Source: Hydrogenophaga sp. (GTDB lineage: Bacteria > Pseudomonadota > Gammaproteobacteria > Burkholderiales > Burkholderiaceae_C). From it: a stretch of DNA of 64,000 bases. The notes under the pieces are model-generated. The model was given only the letters and a program-made list of their open reading frames with translations, searched no databases and was not told where the DNA came from. The stretch is taken from NCBI RefSeq assembly GCF_030373225.1, contig NZ_JAUCZG010000011.1, positions 1-64,000 of the forward strand, written 5' to 3'. Of this stretch, positions 25,357 through 36,322 are shown one piece after another; position 1 is the stretch's first letter, and each line of letters opens with the position of its first letter. Both the position numbers and the translations under genes were made by a program.

Positions 25357-27060
25357 ATGGCGTTTTCCAATCGGCGCAGTTTCATCATCCGTGTGGCTTC
25401 CGCGTCTGCCGCCGTGGCGGCGGGAGGCCTGCTCTCGGCCTGCGGCGGGGGCGATGACGACACGGTCGCCGCAACGACACCAGCCCGGTTCGATTTCGGC
25501 GTGGCCAGCGGCGACCCGCTGGCCGACCGGGTGGTGCTCTGGACCCACGCGGCCCCGGCAGACGGGCTGTCGGCGGTGAACCTGAGCTGGGAAGTGGCCA
25601 CGGACGCCGGTTTCACCCAGCGGGTGTCCAGCGGTCAGGTTCAGGCCACCCTGGCGAGCGGCTTCACTGCCAAGGTGGATGCCACCGGCCTGAGCGCAGG
25701 ACAAAGCTATTTCTACCGCTTCCGCGAAGGCAGCAACAACTCGCCGGTGGGTCGCACCCGCACCTTGCCCGCCCCGGGCGTGGCCAGTGTGAAGCTGGCG
25801 GTGTTCAGCTGTGCCAACTACCCCGCCGGCTTTTTCCATGCCTACAGCGAGGCGGTGAACCTGGGAGCCGAGTACGCGGTGCACCTGGGCGACTACATCT
25901 ACGAATACCCGGCCACCGGCTATGCCTCGCAGGACGCGGTGGCCCTGGGCCGCGTGAGCACCCCCGCCAACGAATGCTTCACGCTGGCCGACTATCGCGA
26001 GCGTTATGCCCAGTACCGCAGCGACCCGGACCTCAAGCGCCTGCACGCCAGCCTGCCGCTGATCGCCGTGTGGGACGACCACGAAATCGCCAACGACGCC
26101 TGGGTGGGTGGTGCCGAGAACCACACCGAAGGCGTGGAGGGCGCGTTTGTCGACCGCGTGGCCGCAGCCCTGCAGGTCTGGCACGAGTGGATGCCGATCC
26201 GCACGCCCGACATGACCGATCTGCGCCGGATCTACCGCAGCTTCGACTTCGGCCAGTTGCTGTCGCTGCACATGCTCGAGACCCGCCTGCTCGGGCGCGA
26301 CAGAGGCGTCGATTTGCCCGACCTGGTGAACCCGGCGACCCAGGCGGCGGCGCTGGCCAGCCTGACGTCAGCCACGCGCCAGATGCTGGGCGCCGATCAG
26401 CAGACCTGGCTGTCGCAGCAGATGGCGGCGTCCAGCGCCACCTGGCAGGTGCTGGGCCAGCAGGTGCTGATGGGCCGCATGGCGTTTCCGGTCTCCATCC
26501 TGCAGGCGCTCAACCCCGCGAACACCGATCCGGCGGCCCAGGCGGCCGGACTGCAGGCGATCACCGACTACCTCACGGCCAAAGCCACACCGGCGGGGGC
26601 CCGCACACCGACCCAACAGGCCCTGCTCGATCCCGCGATCAACCCATTGCTGGGCTACAACCTCGACGCCTGGGACGGATACCCGGTGGCGCGTGAGGTG
26701 CTGCTGGGCACGGCAGCGGCCCAGGGCAAACGGCTGGTGACGCTGGCCGGCGACACGCACAACGCCTGGCACAACGACCTGACCTTGCTCAACGGCACAA
26801 AAGTGGGTGAGGAGTTTGCAACGCCGGGGGTGAGTTCGCCCGGCCTGGAGGAGTACCTCTCGGCCATTCCTGCAGCGCAGGTGGCCAGCATCTTCGCCGG
26901 GGTGATCGACACGCTGAACTACACCGACACGTCGCGCCGGGGTTTTCTGATGATGACCTTCGCCCCGGCGGCCGCCACCGGCGACTGGTACTTCGTGAAC
27001 ACGGTGAAATCGTCCACCTACGCCGTGACGCTGGGGCACAGCGCCACATTCAACGCCTGA
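25357..27060 (+). CDS. PhoD-like alkaline phosphatase, Tat-exported
   Basis: The 567-aa product begins with a twin-arginine signal (NRRSFIIRVASA) and a hydrophobic stretch ending LLSACGGG, which also looks like a lipobox, so it may be a Tat-dependent lipoprotein. The mature part has the PhoD N-terminal domain (FDFGVASGDPLADRVVLWT, the usual first block) and the catalytic domain: FSCANY, VHLGDYIYEY, AVWDDHEIANDAW, and VTLAGDTHNAWHNDL. PhoD enzymes are periplasmic phosphomonoesterases/diesterases using Fe and Ca. The gene stands alone, 123 bases after the hydrolase and convergent with a GntR gene ending 11 bases away. Phosphate limitation is the usual inducer, but no Pho box was recognised. Confidence 0.9.
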   Translation: MAFSNRRSFIIRVASASAAVAAGGLLSACGGGDDDTVAATTPARFDFGVASGDPLADRVVLWTHAAPADGLSAVNLSWEVATDAGFTQRVSSGQVQATLASGFTAKVDATGLSAGQSYFYRFREGSNNSPVGRTRTLPAPGVASVKLAVFSCANYPAGFFHAYSEAVNLGAEYAVHLGDYIYEYPATGYASQDAVALGRVSTPANECFTLADYRERYAQYRSDPDLKRLHASLPLIAVWDDHEIANDAWVGGAENHTEGVEGAFVDRVAAALQVWHEWMPIRTPDMTDLRRIYRSFDFGQLLSLHMLETRLLGRDRGVDLPDLVNPATQAAALASLTSATRQMLGADQQTWLSQQMAASSATWQVLGQQVLMGRMAFPVSILQALNPANTDPAAQAAGLQAITDYLTAKATPAGARTPTQQALLDPAINPLLGYNLDAWDGYPVAREVLLGTAAAQGKRLVTLAGDTHNAWHNDLTLLNGTKVGEEFATPGVSSPGLEEYLSAIPAAQVASIFAGVIDTLNYTDTSRRGFLMMTFAPAAATGDWYFVNTVKSSTYAVTLGHSATFNA

Positions 27061-27070
27061 GGGCGAAGGC

Positions 27071-27715
27071 TCAGACGGCGGCTTGCAGGCCGTTCTGGAA
27101 GTGCTCCCGCATGCGCTGCACCGCCAGCGCGCCATTGCGCTGACCCAGCGCGTCGACGATGGCGCGGTGCTCGGCGAGCGACTCCTGAATGCGCCCGGCC
27201 TTGAGCAGGGAGTTGTGGCGGTTGAGCTTCATCACCTTTCGCAGGTCGGCCACCATCTGCTCGCGCCAGCGGTTGCGCGCGAGTTCCAGCACGCGCATGT
27301 GGAACTGCTCGTTGAGCGAAAAGAACCGGTCGCGCTCGCCCGCGGCGGCTTCCAGCGCGTCGTGCAGGGTTTGCAGCTCGACCAGTTCGGCGTCGGTGGC
27401 GCGTTCGGCCACCACGCCGGCGGCGTCGGATTCCAGCAGCGCCAGCAGGTGGTAGACGTCGGCCAGGTCTTTCTCGGACACTTCGGTCACGTAGGCACCG
27501 CGCCGCACCTTCATCGTCACCAGGCCTTCGGCCGCCAGCACCTTGAGGGCTTCGCGCAGCGGGGTTCGGCTGATGCCGTATTCCTCGGCGAGCTTGAGTT
27601 CGTCGATCCAGCTGCCGGGCTCCAGCTCGCGCTGAAAGATGCGCTGGCGCAGCAGTTCGGCGACTTCTTCATAGAGGGCGCGGGGCGCAAGGGAGAGGGC
27701 GGACATGGGCGGCAT
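27071..27715 (-). CDS. GntR-family (FadR/FCD) transcriptional regulator
   Basis: The 214-aa product (or 211 aa from ATG 27706) has the N-terminal winged helix with YEEVAELLRQRIF, ELKLAEEYGISRTPLREALKVLAAEGLV and a wing VRRGAYVTEVS, followed by an all-helical FCD effector domain with FHMRVLELARNRW and EHRAIVDAL. FCD regulators usually bind a carboxylic acid. The gene is divergent from the methylmalonyl-CoA mutase gene with about 90 bases between them, so it most likely controls the propionate/methylmalonyl pathway. A propionyl-CoA-derived acid as effector is inference. The very long open frame that continues upstream into the mutase antisense strand is an artefact of high GC. Confidence 0.9.
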   Translation of the reverse strand: MPPMSALSLAPRALYEEVAELLRQRIFQRELEPGSWIDELKLAEEYGISRTPLREALKVLAAEGLVTMKVRRGAYVTEVSEKDLADVYHLLALLESDAAGVVAERATDAELVELQTLHDALEAAAGERDRFFSLNEQFHMRVLELARNRWREQMVADLRKVMKLNRHNSLLKAGRIQESLAEHRAIVDALGQRNGALAVQRMREHFQNGLQAAV

Positions 27716-27802
27716 TGTAAGTCGCAAGGAATATTCTGCATCAATAATTATGAATGATATAAAATCCCGGCCGATCCCGCGACATTCCAACCATTGCCCG
27801 CC
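27716..27802. promoter_or_regulatory. Divergent promoter/operator, gntR and mutase
   Basis: This 87-bp divergent space is strikingly AT-rich in its middle. It holds the palindromes GAATATTC and ATAATTAT, and a TATAAA-like stretch about 30 bases before the mutase start. GntR regulators bind short dyads in such positions, so the regulator probably acts here. Confidence 0.45.
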
Positions 27803-29986
27803 ATGAGCTCCACAACGCCAGATACAGCGCCCGACACAGCGCCCGAATTCCCTCCCGTTCCTCTTGAAGCCTGGACCCGGGCCGCACAGAAATCGGCGCC
27901 CGGCGGCGACCTGTCCGCCCTCGACTGGGTCACGCCCGACGGCATTCGTGTGAAACCGCTCTACACGGCGCAAGACACGGCCGGTTTGCCCAACACCCAC
28001 ACGCTGCCCGGCTTCGAGCCCTTCATTCGCGGCCCGCAGGCCACCATGTACGCGGTGCGCCCCTGGACGATCCGCCAGTACGCCGGCTTCTCCACCGCCG
28101 AAGAAAGCAACGCCTTCTACCGCAAGGCGCTGGCCGCGGGCGGGCAGGGCGTGTCGGTGGCGTTCGACCTGGCCACCCACCGCGGATACGACAGCGACCA
28201 CCCGCGCGTGACCGGTGATGTCGGCAAGGCCGGCGTGGCCATCGATTCGGTGGAGGACATGAAGATCCTGTTCGACCAGATCCCGCTGGACAAGGTGTCG
28301 GTCTCCATGACCATGAACGGCGCGGTGCTGCCGGTGCTCGCCGGCTATGTGGTGGCGGCCGAAGAGCAGGGCGTGGCACAGGACCAGTTGAGCGGAACGA
28401 TCCAGAACGACATCCTCAAGGAGTTCATGGTCCGCAACACCTACATCTACCCGCCCGAGCCGTCGATGAAGATCATCGGCGACATCATCGAGTACACGGC
28501 GGGCCACATGCCCAGGTTCAACTCGATCTCGATTTCGGGCTACCACATGCAGGAAGCCGGCGCCAACCAGGCGCTCGAACTCGCCTTCACGCTGGCCGAC
28601 GGCCAGGAGTACGTGAAGACCGCCATCGCCAAGGGCATGGACGTGGACGGCTTCGCCGGGCGCCTGTCGTTCTTCTGGGCGATCGGCATGAACTTCTACC
28701 TCGAGATCGCCAAGATGCGCGCGGCACGCCTGCTGTGGACGCGCATCATGAAAGGCTTCAACGCGAAGAACCCGAAGAGCCTGATGCTGCGCACCCACTG
28801 CCAGACCTCGGGCTGGAGCCTGACCGAGCAGGATCCCTACAACAACGTGGTGCGCACCACCATCGAAGCCATGGCCGCGGTGTTCGGCGGCACCCAGAGC
28901 CTGCACACCAACAGCTTCGACGAAGCCATCGCGCTGCCCACCGAGTTCAGCTCGCGCATTGCGCGCAACACGCAGCTGATCATCCAGGAAGAGACCCACA
29001 TCGCCAACGTGGTGGACCCCTGGGCCGGCAGCTACATGATGGAAAGCCTCACGCAGGAGATGGCCGACAAGGCCTGGGCCATCATCGAGGAAGTGCAGGC
29101 CATGGGCGGCATGACCAAGGCGGTGGACAGCGGCTGGGCCAAGCTCAAGATCGAAGCCGCCGCGGCCGAGAAGCAGGCGCGCATCGACTCCGGACGCGAC
29201 GTGATCGTCGGCGTCAACAAGTACAAGCTCAAGACCGAGGACGCGATCGAGGCGCGCGACATCGACAACGTGGCGGTGCGCGACGGGCAGATCGAGCGGC
29301 TCGGGAAGATCAAGGCCACCCGCGACGGTGCACAGGTGCTGGCCGCGCTCGATGCGCTCACTGCCGCCGCCGAGAGCGGCGAGGGCAACCTGCTTGACCT
29401 GTCGATCAAGGCGATGCGACTGCGCGCCACCGTGGGCGAGGTGAGCGATGCGCTGGAGAAGGTTTTCGGGCGCCACCGCGCCGATACACAAAAGGTGACC
29501 GGTGTGTATGCAGCTGCCTACGATTCTGCCGAGGGCTGGGACGCCCTCAAGACCGAGATCAACGCCTTTGCCGAAGAGCAGGGCCGCCGCCCGCGCGTGA
29601 TGATCAGCAAGCTGGGCCAGGACGGCCACGACCGCGGTGCAAAAGTGGTGGCCACGGCGTTTGCCGACCTCGGCTTCGACGTCGACATGGGGCCGCTGTT
29701 CCAGACACCCGAAGAGTGCGCCCGCCAGGCGATCGAGAACGATGTGCACGCGGTCGGCGTGTCCACGCTGGCCGCCGGTCACAAGACCCTGGTGCCGGCC
29801 ATCATCGCCGAGCTCAAGAAGCAGGGCGCCGACGACATCATCGTGTTCGTGGGCGGCGTGATTCCGCGCCAGGACTACGAGATGCTGTACGAGGCCGGTG
29901 TCAAGGGCATCTACGGCCCGGGCACGCCGATTCCGGCGAGTGCGAAGGACGTGCTGGAACAGATCCGCAAGGCGCTCAAGGCCTGA
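27803..29986 (+). CDS. scpA: Methylmalonyl-CoA mutase (B12-dependent)
   Basis: The enzyme interconverts (R)-methylmalonyl-CoA and succinyl-CoA with adenosylcobalamin. It is the single-polypeptide type: 727 aa from ATG 27803 (a TTG nine bases earlier is an unlikely start). The N-terminal TIM-barrel has [18 protein letters not shown] and [17 protein letters not shown]. The C-terminal B12 domain has [12 protein letters not shown], with the cobalt-ligating histidine at about residue 609, then GVSTLAAGH and VFVGGVIP. It is followed by an inserted toxin-antitoxin pair and meaB, pccB and pccA, together the propionyl-CoA to succinyl-CoA route. The repeated [10 protein letters not shown] near the N-terminus is a small low-complexity leader. 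Confidence 0.95.
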   Translation: MSSTTPDTAPDTAPEFPPVPLEAWTRAAQKSAPGGDLSALDWVTPDGIRVKPLYTAQDTAGLPNTHTLPGFEPFIRGPQATMYAVRPWTIRQYAGFSTAEESNAFYRKALAAGGQGVSVAFDLATHRGYDSDHPRVTGDVGKAGVAIDSVEDMKILFDQIPLDKVSVSMTMNGAVLPVLAGYVVAAEEQGVAQDQLSGTIQNDILKEFMVRNTYIYPPEPSMKIIGDIIEYTAGHMPRFNSISISGYHMQEAGANQALELAFTLADGQEYVKTAIAKGMDVDGFAGRLSFFWAIGMNFYLEIAKMRAARLLWTRIMKGFNAKNPKSLMLRTHCQTSGWSLTEQDPYNNVVRTTIEAMAAVFGGTQSLHTNSFDEAIALPTEFSSRIARNTQLIIQEETHIANVVDPWAGSYMMESLTQEMADKAWAIIEEVQAMGGMTKAVDSGWAKLKIEAAAAEKQARIDSGRDVIVGVNKYKLKTEDAIEARDIDNVAVRDGQIERLGKIKATRDGAQVLAALDALTAAAESGEGNLLDLSIKAMRLRATVGEVSDALEKVFGRHRADTQKVTGVYAAAYDSAEGWDALKTEINAFAEEQGRRPRVMISKLGQDGHDRGAKVVATAFADLGFDVDMGPLFQTPEECARQAIENDVHAVGVSTLAAGHKTLVPAIIAELKKQGADDIIVFVGGVIPRQDYEMLYEAGVKGIYGPGTPIPASAKDVLEQIRKALKA

Positions 29987-29991
29987 TTGTG

Positions 29992-30008
29992 ATACCGTAA
30001 TACGGTAT
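29992..30008. promoter_or_regulatory. Palindromic operator before toxin-antitoxin pair
   Basis: ATACCGT (29992-29998) and ACGGTAT (30002-30008) are perfect inverted arms with a 3-base centre, 17-33 bases before the antitoxin ATG and just after the mutase stop. Ribbon-helix-helix antitoxins repress their own operons through such dyads, so this is the likely autoregulatory site. Confidence 0.6.
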
Positions 30009-30024
30009 TAATCGGGAGATCATC

Positions 30025-30312
30025 ATGGCTGTATCCGTTCGCATGGACCCCTTGCTGGAGAAAGAGCTGGAGCTGGCCGCTCGCCGCCAGGGCGTGACCA
30101 AGTCCCAGTTCATCGTGGACGCGGTGGAGCGCGCGCTCGGCCGCAAGAATCCCTATGAGTTGCTGGTGGCCTTGAAGGCCGAAGAAGCGCAAGCTCAATA
30201 CAAGGCCGTGACCAAGGCGTTCAAAGGTGAAGAACAGTCCTACGACACCGACGGCTCGCGCGCAGCCATTGTGAAGAAACTCAAGGCCAAGCATGGCAGC
30301 CGTGCTGGTTGA
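30025..30312 (+). CDS. Ribbon-helix-helix antitoxin
   Basis: The 95-aa protein starts with a ribbon-helix-helix DNA-binding domain: a short strand VSVRMDPLLEKELE, a helix ELAARRQGVTKSQFIVDAVERALG, then a charged helical C-terminus (YELLVALKAEEAQAQYKAV) that would wrap a toxin. GGGAG lies seven bases before the ATG. It overlaps the PIN-domain gene by 20 bases, the classic coupled antitoxin-toxin arrangement. A 17-bp palindrome upstream suits autorepression. The pair interrupts an otherwise metabolic operon, between the mutase and meaB. Confidence 0.82.
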   Translation: MAVSVRMDPLLEKELELAARRQGVTKSQFIVDAVERALGRKNPYELLVALKAEEAQAQYKAVTKAFKGEEQSYDTDGSRAAIVKKLKAKHGSRAG

Positions 30313-30712
30313 CGCCGGACCGATGGTGGCAGTGTTCGGGGCGAAGCAGCCTCGGGCCAAGCACTACCTGGACCTGTTCAAGAAGGCGGCCGACCTGAAC
30401 TGGTCGCTCTCCACCACCTGGCCTTGCGTGGTGGAGGCCAGCTACCTGCTCGCGCCGCCGCAGCGCTACACCTTTCTGCGCTGGGTGGGGGCGGGCGCGC
30501 TCTCGGTGTTTCCGTTTCAGCAGGAGATGCTGGAAGAGTTTGTCAGTCTGATGCAGCGTTACACCGAAGCACCGCGCACCGAGATGGACCTGGCCGACGC
30601 ATCGCTGCTCTGGCTGGCGTCCGACTCGGGTGTGACCTCCATCATGACCACCGATGTGCGCGATTTCTCACGCTACCGGTTGCCCGACGGGCGAGGCTTC
30701 GACATCCTGTGA
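30293..30712 (+). CDS. PIN-domain ribonuclease toxin (VapC-like)
   Basis: The 139-aa product has the PIN-domain acidic set: VLVDAGPMVAVF (first Asp), PCVVEASYLL (Glu), EMDLADASLLWLA (Asp) and IMTTDVRDFSRYR (Asp). These coordinate metal for RNA cleavage in VapC-type toxins. It overlaps the upstream antitoxin by 20 bases, and its stop overlaps the GTG start of meaB (GTGA, 30709-30712). That last overlap means toxin translation may be coupled to the metabolic gene behind it. The RNA target cannot be told. Confidence 0.82.
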   Translation: MAAVLVDAGPMVAVFGAKQPRAKHYLDLFKKAADLNWSLSTTWPCVVEASYLLAPPQRYTFLRWVGAGALSVFPFQQEMLEEFVSLMQRYTEAPRTEMDLADASLLWLASDSGVTSIMTTDVRDFSRYRLPDGRGFDIL

Positions 30713-31728
30713 ACACCGCCCCCATCAACGCAGTGGGAACACTGCACACCCTTGTGCATGGCGAAGCCATGCCCCAGCGCCGCGCCATCGCCAAGGCCAT
30801 CACGCTGCTCGAATCCACCCGCGCCGACCACCGCGCCCAGGGCGACGGCTTGCTCACCGCCTTGCTGCCGCACACCGGCAAGGCTTTCCGCCTGGGCATC
30901 AGTGGCGTGCCGGGCGTGGGCAAGAGCACCTTCATCGAAGTGCTGGGCCTGTACCTGATCGACAAGGGCCACCGGGTGGCGGTGCTCACCGTGGACCCGT
31001 CCAGCACCGTCTCGGGCGGCTCGATCCTGGGTGACAAGACGCGCATGGAGAAGCTCTCAGTGCACGAACAGGCTTACATCCGCCCGAGCCCGAGCAGCGG
31101 CACGCTGGGCGGCGTGGCCGAAAAAACCCGCGAGGCCATGCTGGTCTGCGAGGCCGCCGGCTTTGATGTGGTGATCGTCGAAACCGTGGGCGTGGGCCAG
31201 AGCGAGACCGCGGTGAGCGGCATGACCGACATGTTCGTGCTGATGCAGTTGCCCAATGCGGGCGACGATCTGCAGGCGATCAAGAAGGGCGTGATGGAAC
31301 TGGCCGACCTGGTGGTCATCAACAAGGCCGATATCGACCCTGACGCAGCGACACGTGCGCGGGCACAGATCACTTCGTCGTTGCGACTGCTGGGTCTGCA
31401 GGGGCATCCAGAACATGTTCACCACGATGCCGCGGTCTGGCACCCGCAGGTGATCCAGCTCAGCGCCTTGCTCGGCCGCGGTGTCGATGCCTTCTGGACC
31501 GAGGTCTTGCGCTTTCGTGGGTTGCAGACCGCCAACGGCCAGTTGACCATGCGCCGCCAGCAACAAGCGCGCGCCTGGATGTGGGAGCGCATCGACGCCG
31601 GCCTCAAGCAACGCTTTCGCGCGCACCCGAAGGTGCGCGCCGCGCTGGACGACACCACGCAGCGCGTGCTGGCCGGCACCTTGCCGGCCAGCACCGCAGC
31701 CCGCCAGCTTCTCGACCTTTTTGACTGA
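30709..31728 (+). CDS. meaB: Methylmalonyl-CoA mutase-associated GTPase MeaB
   Basis: MeaB is the G-protein chaperone that loads adenosylcobalamin on the mutase and protects it from inactivation. The 339-aa product has Walker [18 protein letters not shown], a conserved [10 protein letters not shown] and [13 protein letters not shown], the switch [12 protein letters not shown], and NKAD for guanine. The GTG start at 30709 overlaps the PIN toxin stop by 4 bases; an ATG at 30769 is an alternative that would shorten it by 20 residues. Being next to mutase and propionyl-CoA carboxylase genes confirms the role over the older ArgK label. Confidence 0.93.
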   Translation: MNTAPINAVGTLHTLVHGEAMPQRRAIAKAITLLESTRADHRAQGDGLLTALLPHTGKAFRLGISGVPGVGKSTFIEVLGLYLIDKGHRVAVLTVDPSSTVSGGSILGDKTRMEKLSVHEQAYIRPSPSSGTLGGVAEKTREAMLVCEAAGFDVVIVETVGVGQSETAVSGMTDMFVLMQLPNAGDDLQAIKKGVMELADLVVINKADIDPDAATRARAQITSSLRLLGLQGHPEHVHHDAAVWHPQVIQLSALLGRGVDAFWTEVLRFRGLQTANGQLTMRRQQQARAWMWERIDAGLKQRFRAHPKVRAALDDTTQRVLAGTLPASTAARQLLDLFD

Positions 31729-31757
31729 TCCCCAAGCTTTCCCTGGAGAACAAAACC

Positions 31758-33290
<1,533 letters not shown>

Positions 33291-33332
33291 TGTGTTCTCG
33301 CGCAGGAGCGGACTGGCCGGACGTTTTGCTCC

Positions 33333-33523
33333 GTGTCCCCCGGCCTTCGGCCTCCTCCTTTACCTACGCAAAACGCCCGACCAGCCCACTCCCGGGTTTG
33401 TGGCCGACCGCCGATTGCAATCAACGCCCCTTCGCAGCGACGTGTATGCCGTGTCCGCCGCAGCGAAGTCAAGGAGGAGCCGGCCGCAGGCCGGCGGGGG
33501 ACATGAGCGCAGGCGGACACGGC
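33333..33523. repeat. Large imperfect palindromic element between pccB and pccA
   Basis: The 300-bp gap between pccB and pccA holds no gene but a structured element. A C/G-rich left arm (33333-33360, GTCCCCCGGCCTTCGGCC...CTCCTT) pairs imperfectly with a right arm (33471-33504). Interleaved with it, GCCGTGTCCGCC (33448-33459) pairs perfectly with 33512-33523. Such elements resemble extragenic palindromic repeats or a miniature mobile element, and would fold strongly in the mRNA. Confidence 0.65.
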
Positions 33524-33590
33524 GTGCACGTCACGGGCTCAGCAACATCTGCATGCCCAACGAATTGATTCCCGACGAGGAGAGATTTCC

Positions 33591-35639
33591 ATGTTCAAGA
33601 AAATCCTGATTGCCAACCGCGGCGAAATCGCCTGCCGCGTGATCGCCACCGCGAAGAAGATGGGCATCGCCACCGTGGCGGTGTATTCCGAGGCCGACAA
33701 GGAGGCCCGCCATGTGCAGATGGCCGACGAGGCCGTGTTGCTCGGCCCGGCGCCCTCGCGCGAGAGTTACCTGGTGGCCGACAAGATCATCGCCGCGGCG
33801 AAGCAGACCGGTGCCCAGGCCATCCACCCTGGCTACGGCTTCCTGTCGGAAAACGAAGCGTTTGCAAAGCGGGTGGAAGAGGAGGGCATGGCCTTCATCG
33901 GGCCCAGGCACTTCAGCATCGCGGCCATGGGCGACAAGATCGCGTCCAAGAAGCTGGCGAACGCGGCCAGGGTCAACACCATCCCGGGCTGGAACGACGC
34001 CATCGAAAACGCAGAGCGCGCGGTGGAGATCGCCCGGGACATCGGCTACCCCGTCATGATCAAGGCCAGTGCCGGCGGCGGTGGCAAGGGGCTGCGGGTG
34101 GCCTTCAACGACAGGGACGCGCTCGACGGATTCACCGCCTGCCAGAACGAGGCGCGCAACAGCTTCGGCGACGACCGCATCTTCATCGAGAAGTTTGTGC
34201 AGGAGCCGCGCCACATCGAGATCCAGGTGCTGGGCGATTCGCACGGCAACGTGATCTACCTCAACGAGCGCGAGTGCTCGATCCAGCGCCGCCACCAGAA
34301 GGTGATCGAAGAGGCGCCGTCGCCCTTCATCAGCGATGCCACCCGCAAGGCCATGGGCGAACAGGCCGTGGCGCTGGCCAAGGCGGTGAAATACCAGAGT
34401 GCGGGCACGGTGGAGTTCGTGGTCGGCAAGAACCAGGATTTCTACTTTCTCGAGATGAACACCCGTCTGCAGGTGGAGCATCCGGTGACCGAATGCATCA
34501 CCGGGCTGGACCTGGTGGAGCTGATGATCCGCGTGGCCGCGGGCGAGAAGCTGCCGCTGACCCAGGACCAGGTCAGGCGCGATGGCTGGGCGATCGAGTG
34601 CCGCATCAACGCCGAGGACCCGTTCCGCAATTTCCTGCCGAGCACCGGGCGCCTGGTGCGCTTTGTGCCGCCTGCGCAGAGCATGTGGCAAGGCAACACC
34701 GTCGACCTGCTCGGCGTGCGTGTGGACACCGGTGTGCAGGATGGTGGCGAGATTCCGATGTTTTACGACTCGATGATTGCCAAGCTGATCGTGCACGGCC
34801 GGGACCGGACGGACGCGATCGCGAAGATGCGCGAAGCGCTCAACGCCTTTGTGATTCGCGGGATCAGCAGCAACATTCCGTTCCAGGCCGCGCTGCTGGC
34901 GCATCCGAAGTTCGTGGCGGGCGACTTCAACACCGGCTTCATTGCCGAGCAATACGGCCAGGGTTTCCGCGCCGAGGACGTGCCGCACGCCGACCCCGAT
35001 TTTCTGGTGGCGCTGGCCGCCTTCGTGCGGCGCAAGTCGCGCGAGCGTGCCGCCGGCCTGTCGGGCCAGTTGCCGGGCTATGGCGTGAAAGTGGGGCACG
35101 ATTTTCGCGTGATCGTGCTCGGCTCCACGGGTGGGCACCTGTACAAGCCGGTGCATGTGGACGAGGTGGTGGGCCAGCTTGGCTCGGCCGTGGTCACGGT
35201 GGCCGGCCAGCGCTACGCCATCAGCAGCCCGTCACGCCTGAACGACATCTGCATCACCGGTGAATGCAACGGCCGGCCCTTCACCGCGCAGATCGAGCGC
35301 GGCACGCCGCGCAACCCGCTGGCGCTGGTGGTGCAGCACAACGGCACGCGCATCGAGACCATGGTGGTTTCCCCGCGCATGGCCGAACTGCATGCGCTCA
35401 TGCCGTTCAAGGCACCGGCCGACATGAGCAAATACGTGCTCTCGCCCATGCCGGGCCTGCTGGTTGAAGTGGCTGTGCAGCCGGGCCAGAAGGTGCAGGC
35501 CGGCGAACGCGTGGCGGTGATCGAGGCGATGAAGATGGAGAACGTGCTGTTCGCTGCGGCCGACGGCGTGGTGGGCAAGGTGCTGGCCGCCAAGGGCGAA
35601 TCGCTGGTGGTCGACCAACCGATCGTCGAGTTCGAATGA
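33591..35639 (+). CDS. pccA: Propionyl-CoA carboxylase alpha subunit (biotin)
   Basis: This subunit carboxylates its own biotin with ATP and bicarbonate. The 682-aa protein has the biotin carboxylase domain (KKILIANRGEIACRVI start, YGFLSENEAFA, ASAGGGGKGLRV, and EMNTRLQVEHPVTE), the middle BT domain that docks the beta subunit, and the C-terminal biotinyl domain with EAMKMEN, the biotinylated lysine being about residue 648. GAGGAGAG lies before the ATG. It is separated from pccB by a palindromic element but is in the same direction. Length matches proteobacterial PccA (about 665-680). Confidence 0.93.
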   Translation: MFKKILIANRGEIACRVIATAKKMGIATVAVYSEADKEARHVQMADEAVLLGPAPSRESYLVADKIIAAAKQTGAQAIHPGYGFLSENEAFAKRVEEEGMAFIGPRHFSIAAMGDKIASKKLANAARVNTIPGWNDAIENAERAVEIARDIGYPVMIKASAGGGGKGLRVAFNDRDALDGFTACQNEARNSFGDDRIFIEKFVQEPRHIEIQVLGDSHGNVIYLNERECSIQRRHQKVIEEAPSPFISDATRKAMGEQAVALAKAVKYQSAGTVEFVVGKNQDFYFLEMNTRLQVEHPVTECITGLDLVELMIRVAAGEKLPLTQDQVRRDGWAIECRINAEDPFRNFLPSTGRLVRFVPPAQSMWQGNTVDLLGVRVDTGVQDGGEIPMFYDSMIAKLIVHGRDRTDAIAKMREALNAFVIRGISSNIPFQAALLAHPKFVAGDFNTGFIAEQYGQGFRAEDVPHADPDFLVALAAFVRRKSRERAAGLSGQLPGYGVKVGHDFRVIVLGSTGGHLYKPVHVDEVVGQLGSAVVTVAGQRYAISSPSRLNDICITGECNGRPFTAQIERGTPRNPLALVVQHNGTRIETMVVSPRMAELHALMPFKAPADMSKYVLSPMPGLLVEVAVQPGQKVQAGERVAVIEAMKMENVLFAAADGVVGKVLAAKGESLVVDQPIVEFE

Positions 35640-35722
35640 CGCCTGCGACGCGCGCGGCCCCCCGGCCGGCCGACCTGGAGTTGCGATACCCTGTGGGGCA
35701 GTGCAACTCACAAGGGGACCGC

Positions 35723-36319
35723 ATGCGGCAAGGTTTGGCTTTTGCGCTGGGCTACCTGCGCAATCCCAGGCGGGTCGGCGCCATCGCCCCGGCCTCGAAA
35801 GCGCTGGCCCAGGCCATCCTGCACGAGGTGCTGCGGGCCGAACCGCAGGTGCTGATCGAGGTGGGTGCCGGCACCGGGGCCATCACCCGGGCCCTGTTGC
35901 CCGCCCTGGGGCGTGTCGGGCGTTTCATGGTCATCGAACGCGACCCGGGCTTTGCGCAACTGCTGCGCCGGAGTTTTCCCGATCTGGAAGTGCTCAACCA
36001 TTGCGCCACGCGGCTCGATGCGCTGGACATCGATCTGCACGCCCCGGTCACCTTGGTGTCTTCGCTGCCCCTGCTGTCGATGACACGCGAAGAAGCCCGT
36101 GGCTGCATCGACGCCATGGTGGCGCTGATCGAAACACGTCCGGGCTCGCGCCTCATCCAGTACACCTACGCCTCGCCCCACCTGCGGCCATTCCGGGACA
36201 TCCCGGTGGGCTGGCGCTGGCGTCGCGCTGCCTCGATCTGGGCCAACCTGCCGCCGGCCACGGTCTGGACGCTGGAGCAGGCCAGCCACCCTTCACTCGT
36301 CCACAACGCTGTTCACTGA
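35723..36319 (+). CDS. SAM-dependent methyltransferase, phospholipid N-methyltransferase-like
   Basis: The 198-aa product resembles the short PmtA-type phospholipid N-methyltransferases: an N-terminal RQGLAFALGYLRNPRRVGAIAPASKALAQ, the SAM motif VLIEVGAGTGAITRALLP, then FMVIERDPGFAQLLRR and VTLVSSLPLLSM. The start at 35723 has AAGGGGA six bases upstream, while an earlier in-frame ATG at 35636 overlaps the pccA stop without a site. Such enzymes methylate phosphatidylethanolamine, but related proteins methylate RNA or small molecules. It sits directly after pccA and three bases before a VOC gene. Confidence 0.75.
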   Translation: MRQGLAFALGYLRNPRRVGAIAPASKALAQAILHEVLRAEPQVLIEVGAGTGAITRALLPALGRVGRFMVIERDPGFAQLLRRSFPDLEVLNHCATRLDALDIDLHAPVTLVSSLPLLSMTREEARGCIDAMVALIETRPGSRLIQYTYASPHLRPFRDIPVGWRWRRAASIWANLPPATVWTLEQASHPSLVHNAVH

Positions 36320-36322
36320 CCC

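Noticed and set aside
27071..29782. Leftward open frame of about 900 codons across gntR and the mutase gene
   Set aside because: Only the last ~214 codons (gntR) are protein-like. The rest is the antisense strand of the mutase, open because of high GC.
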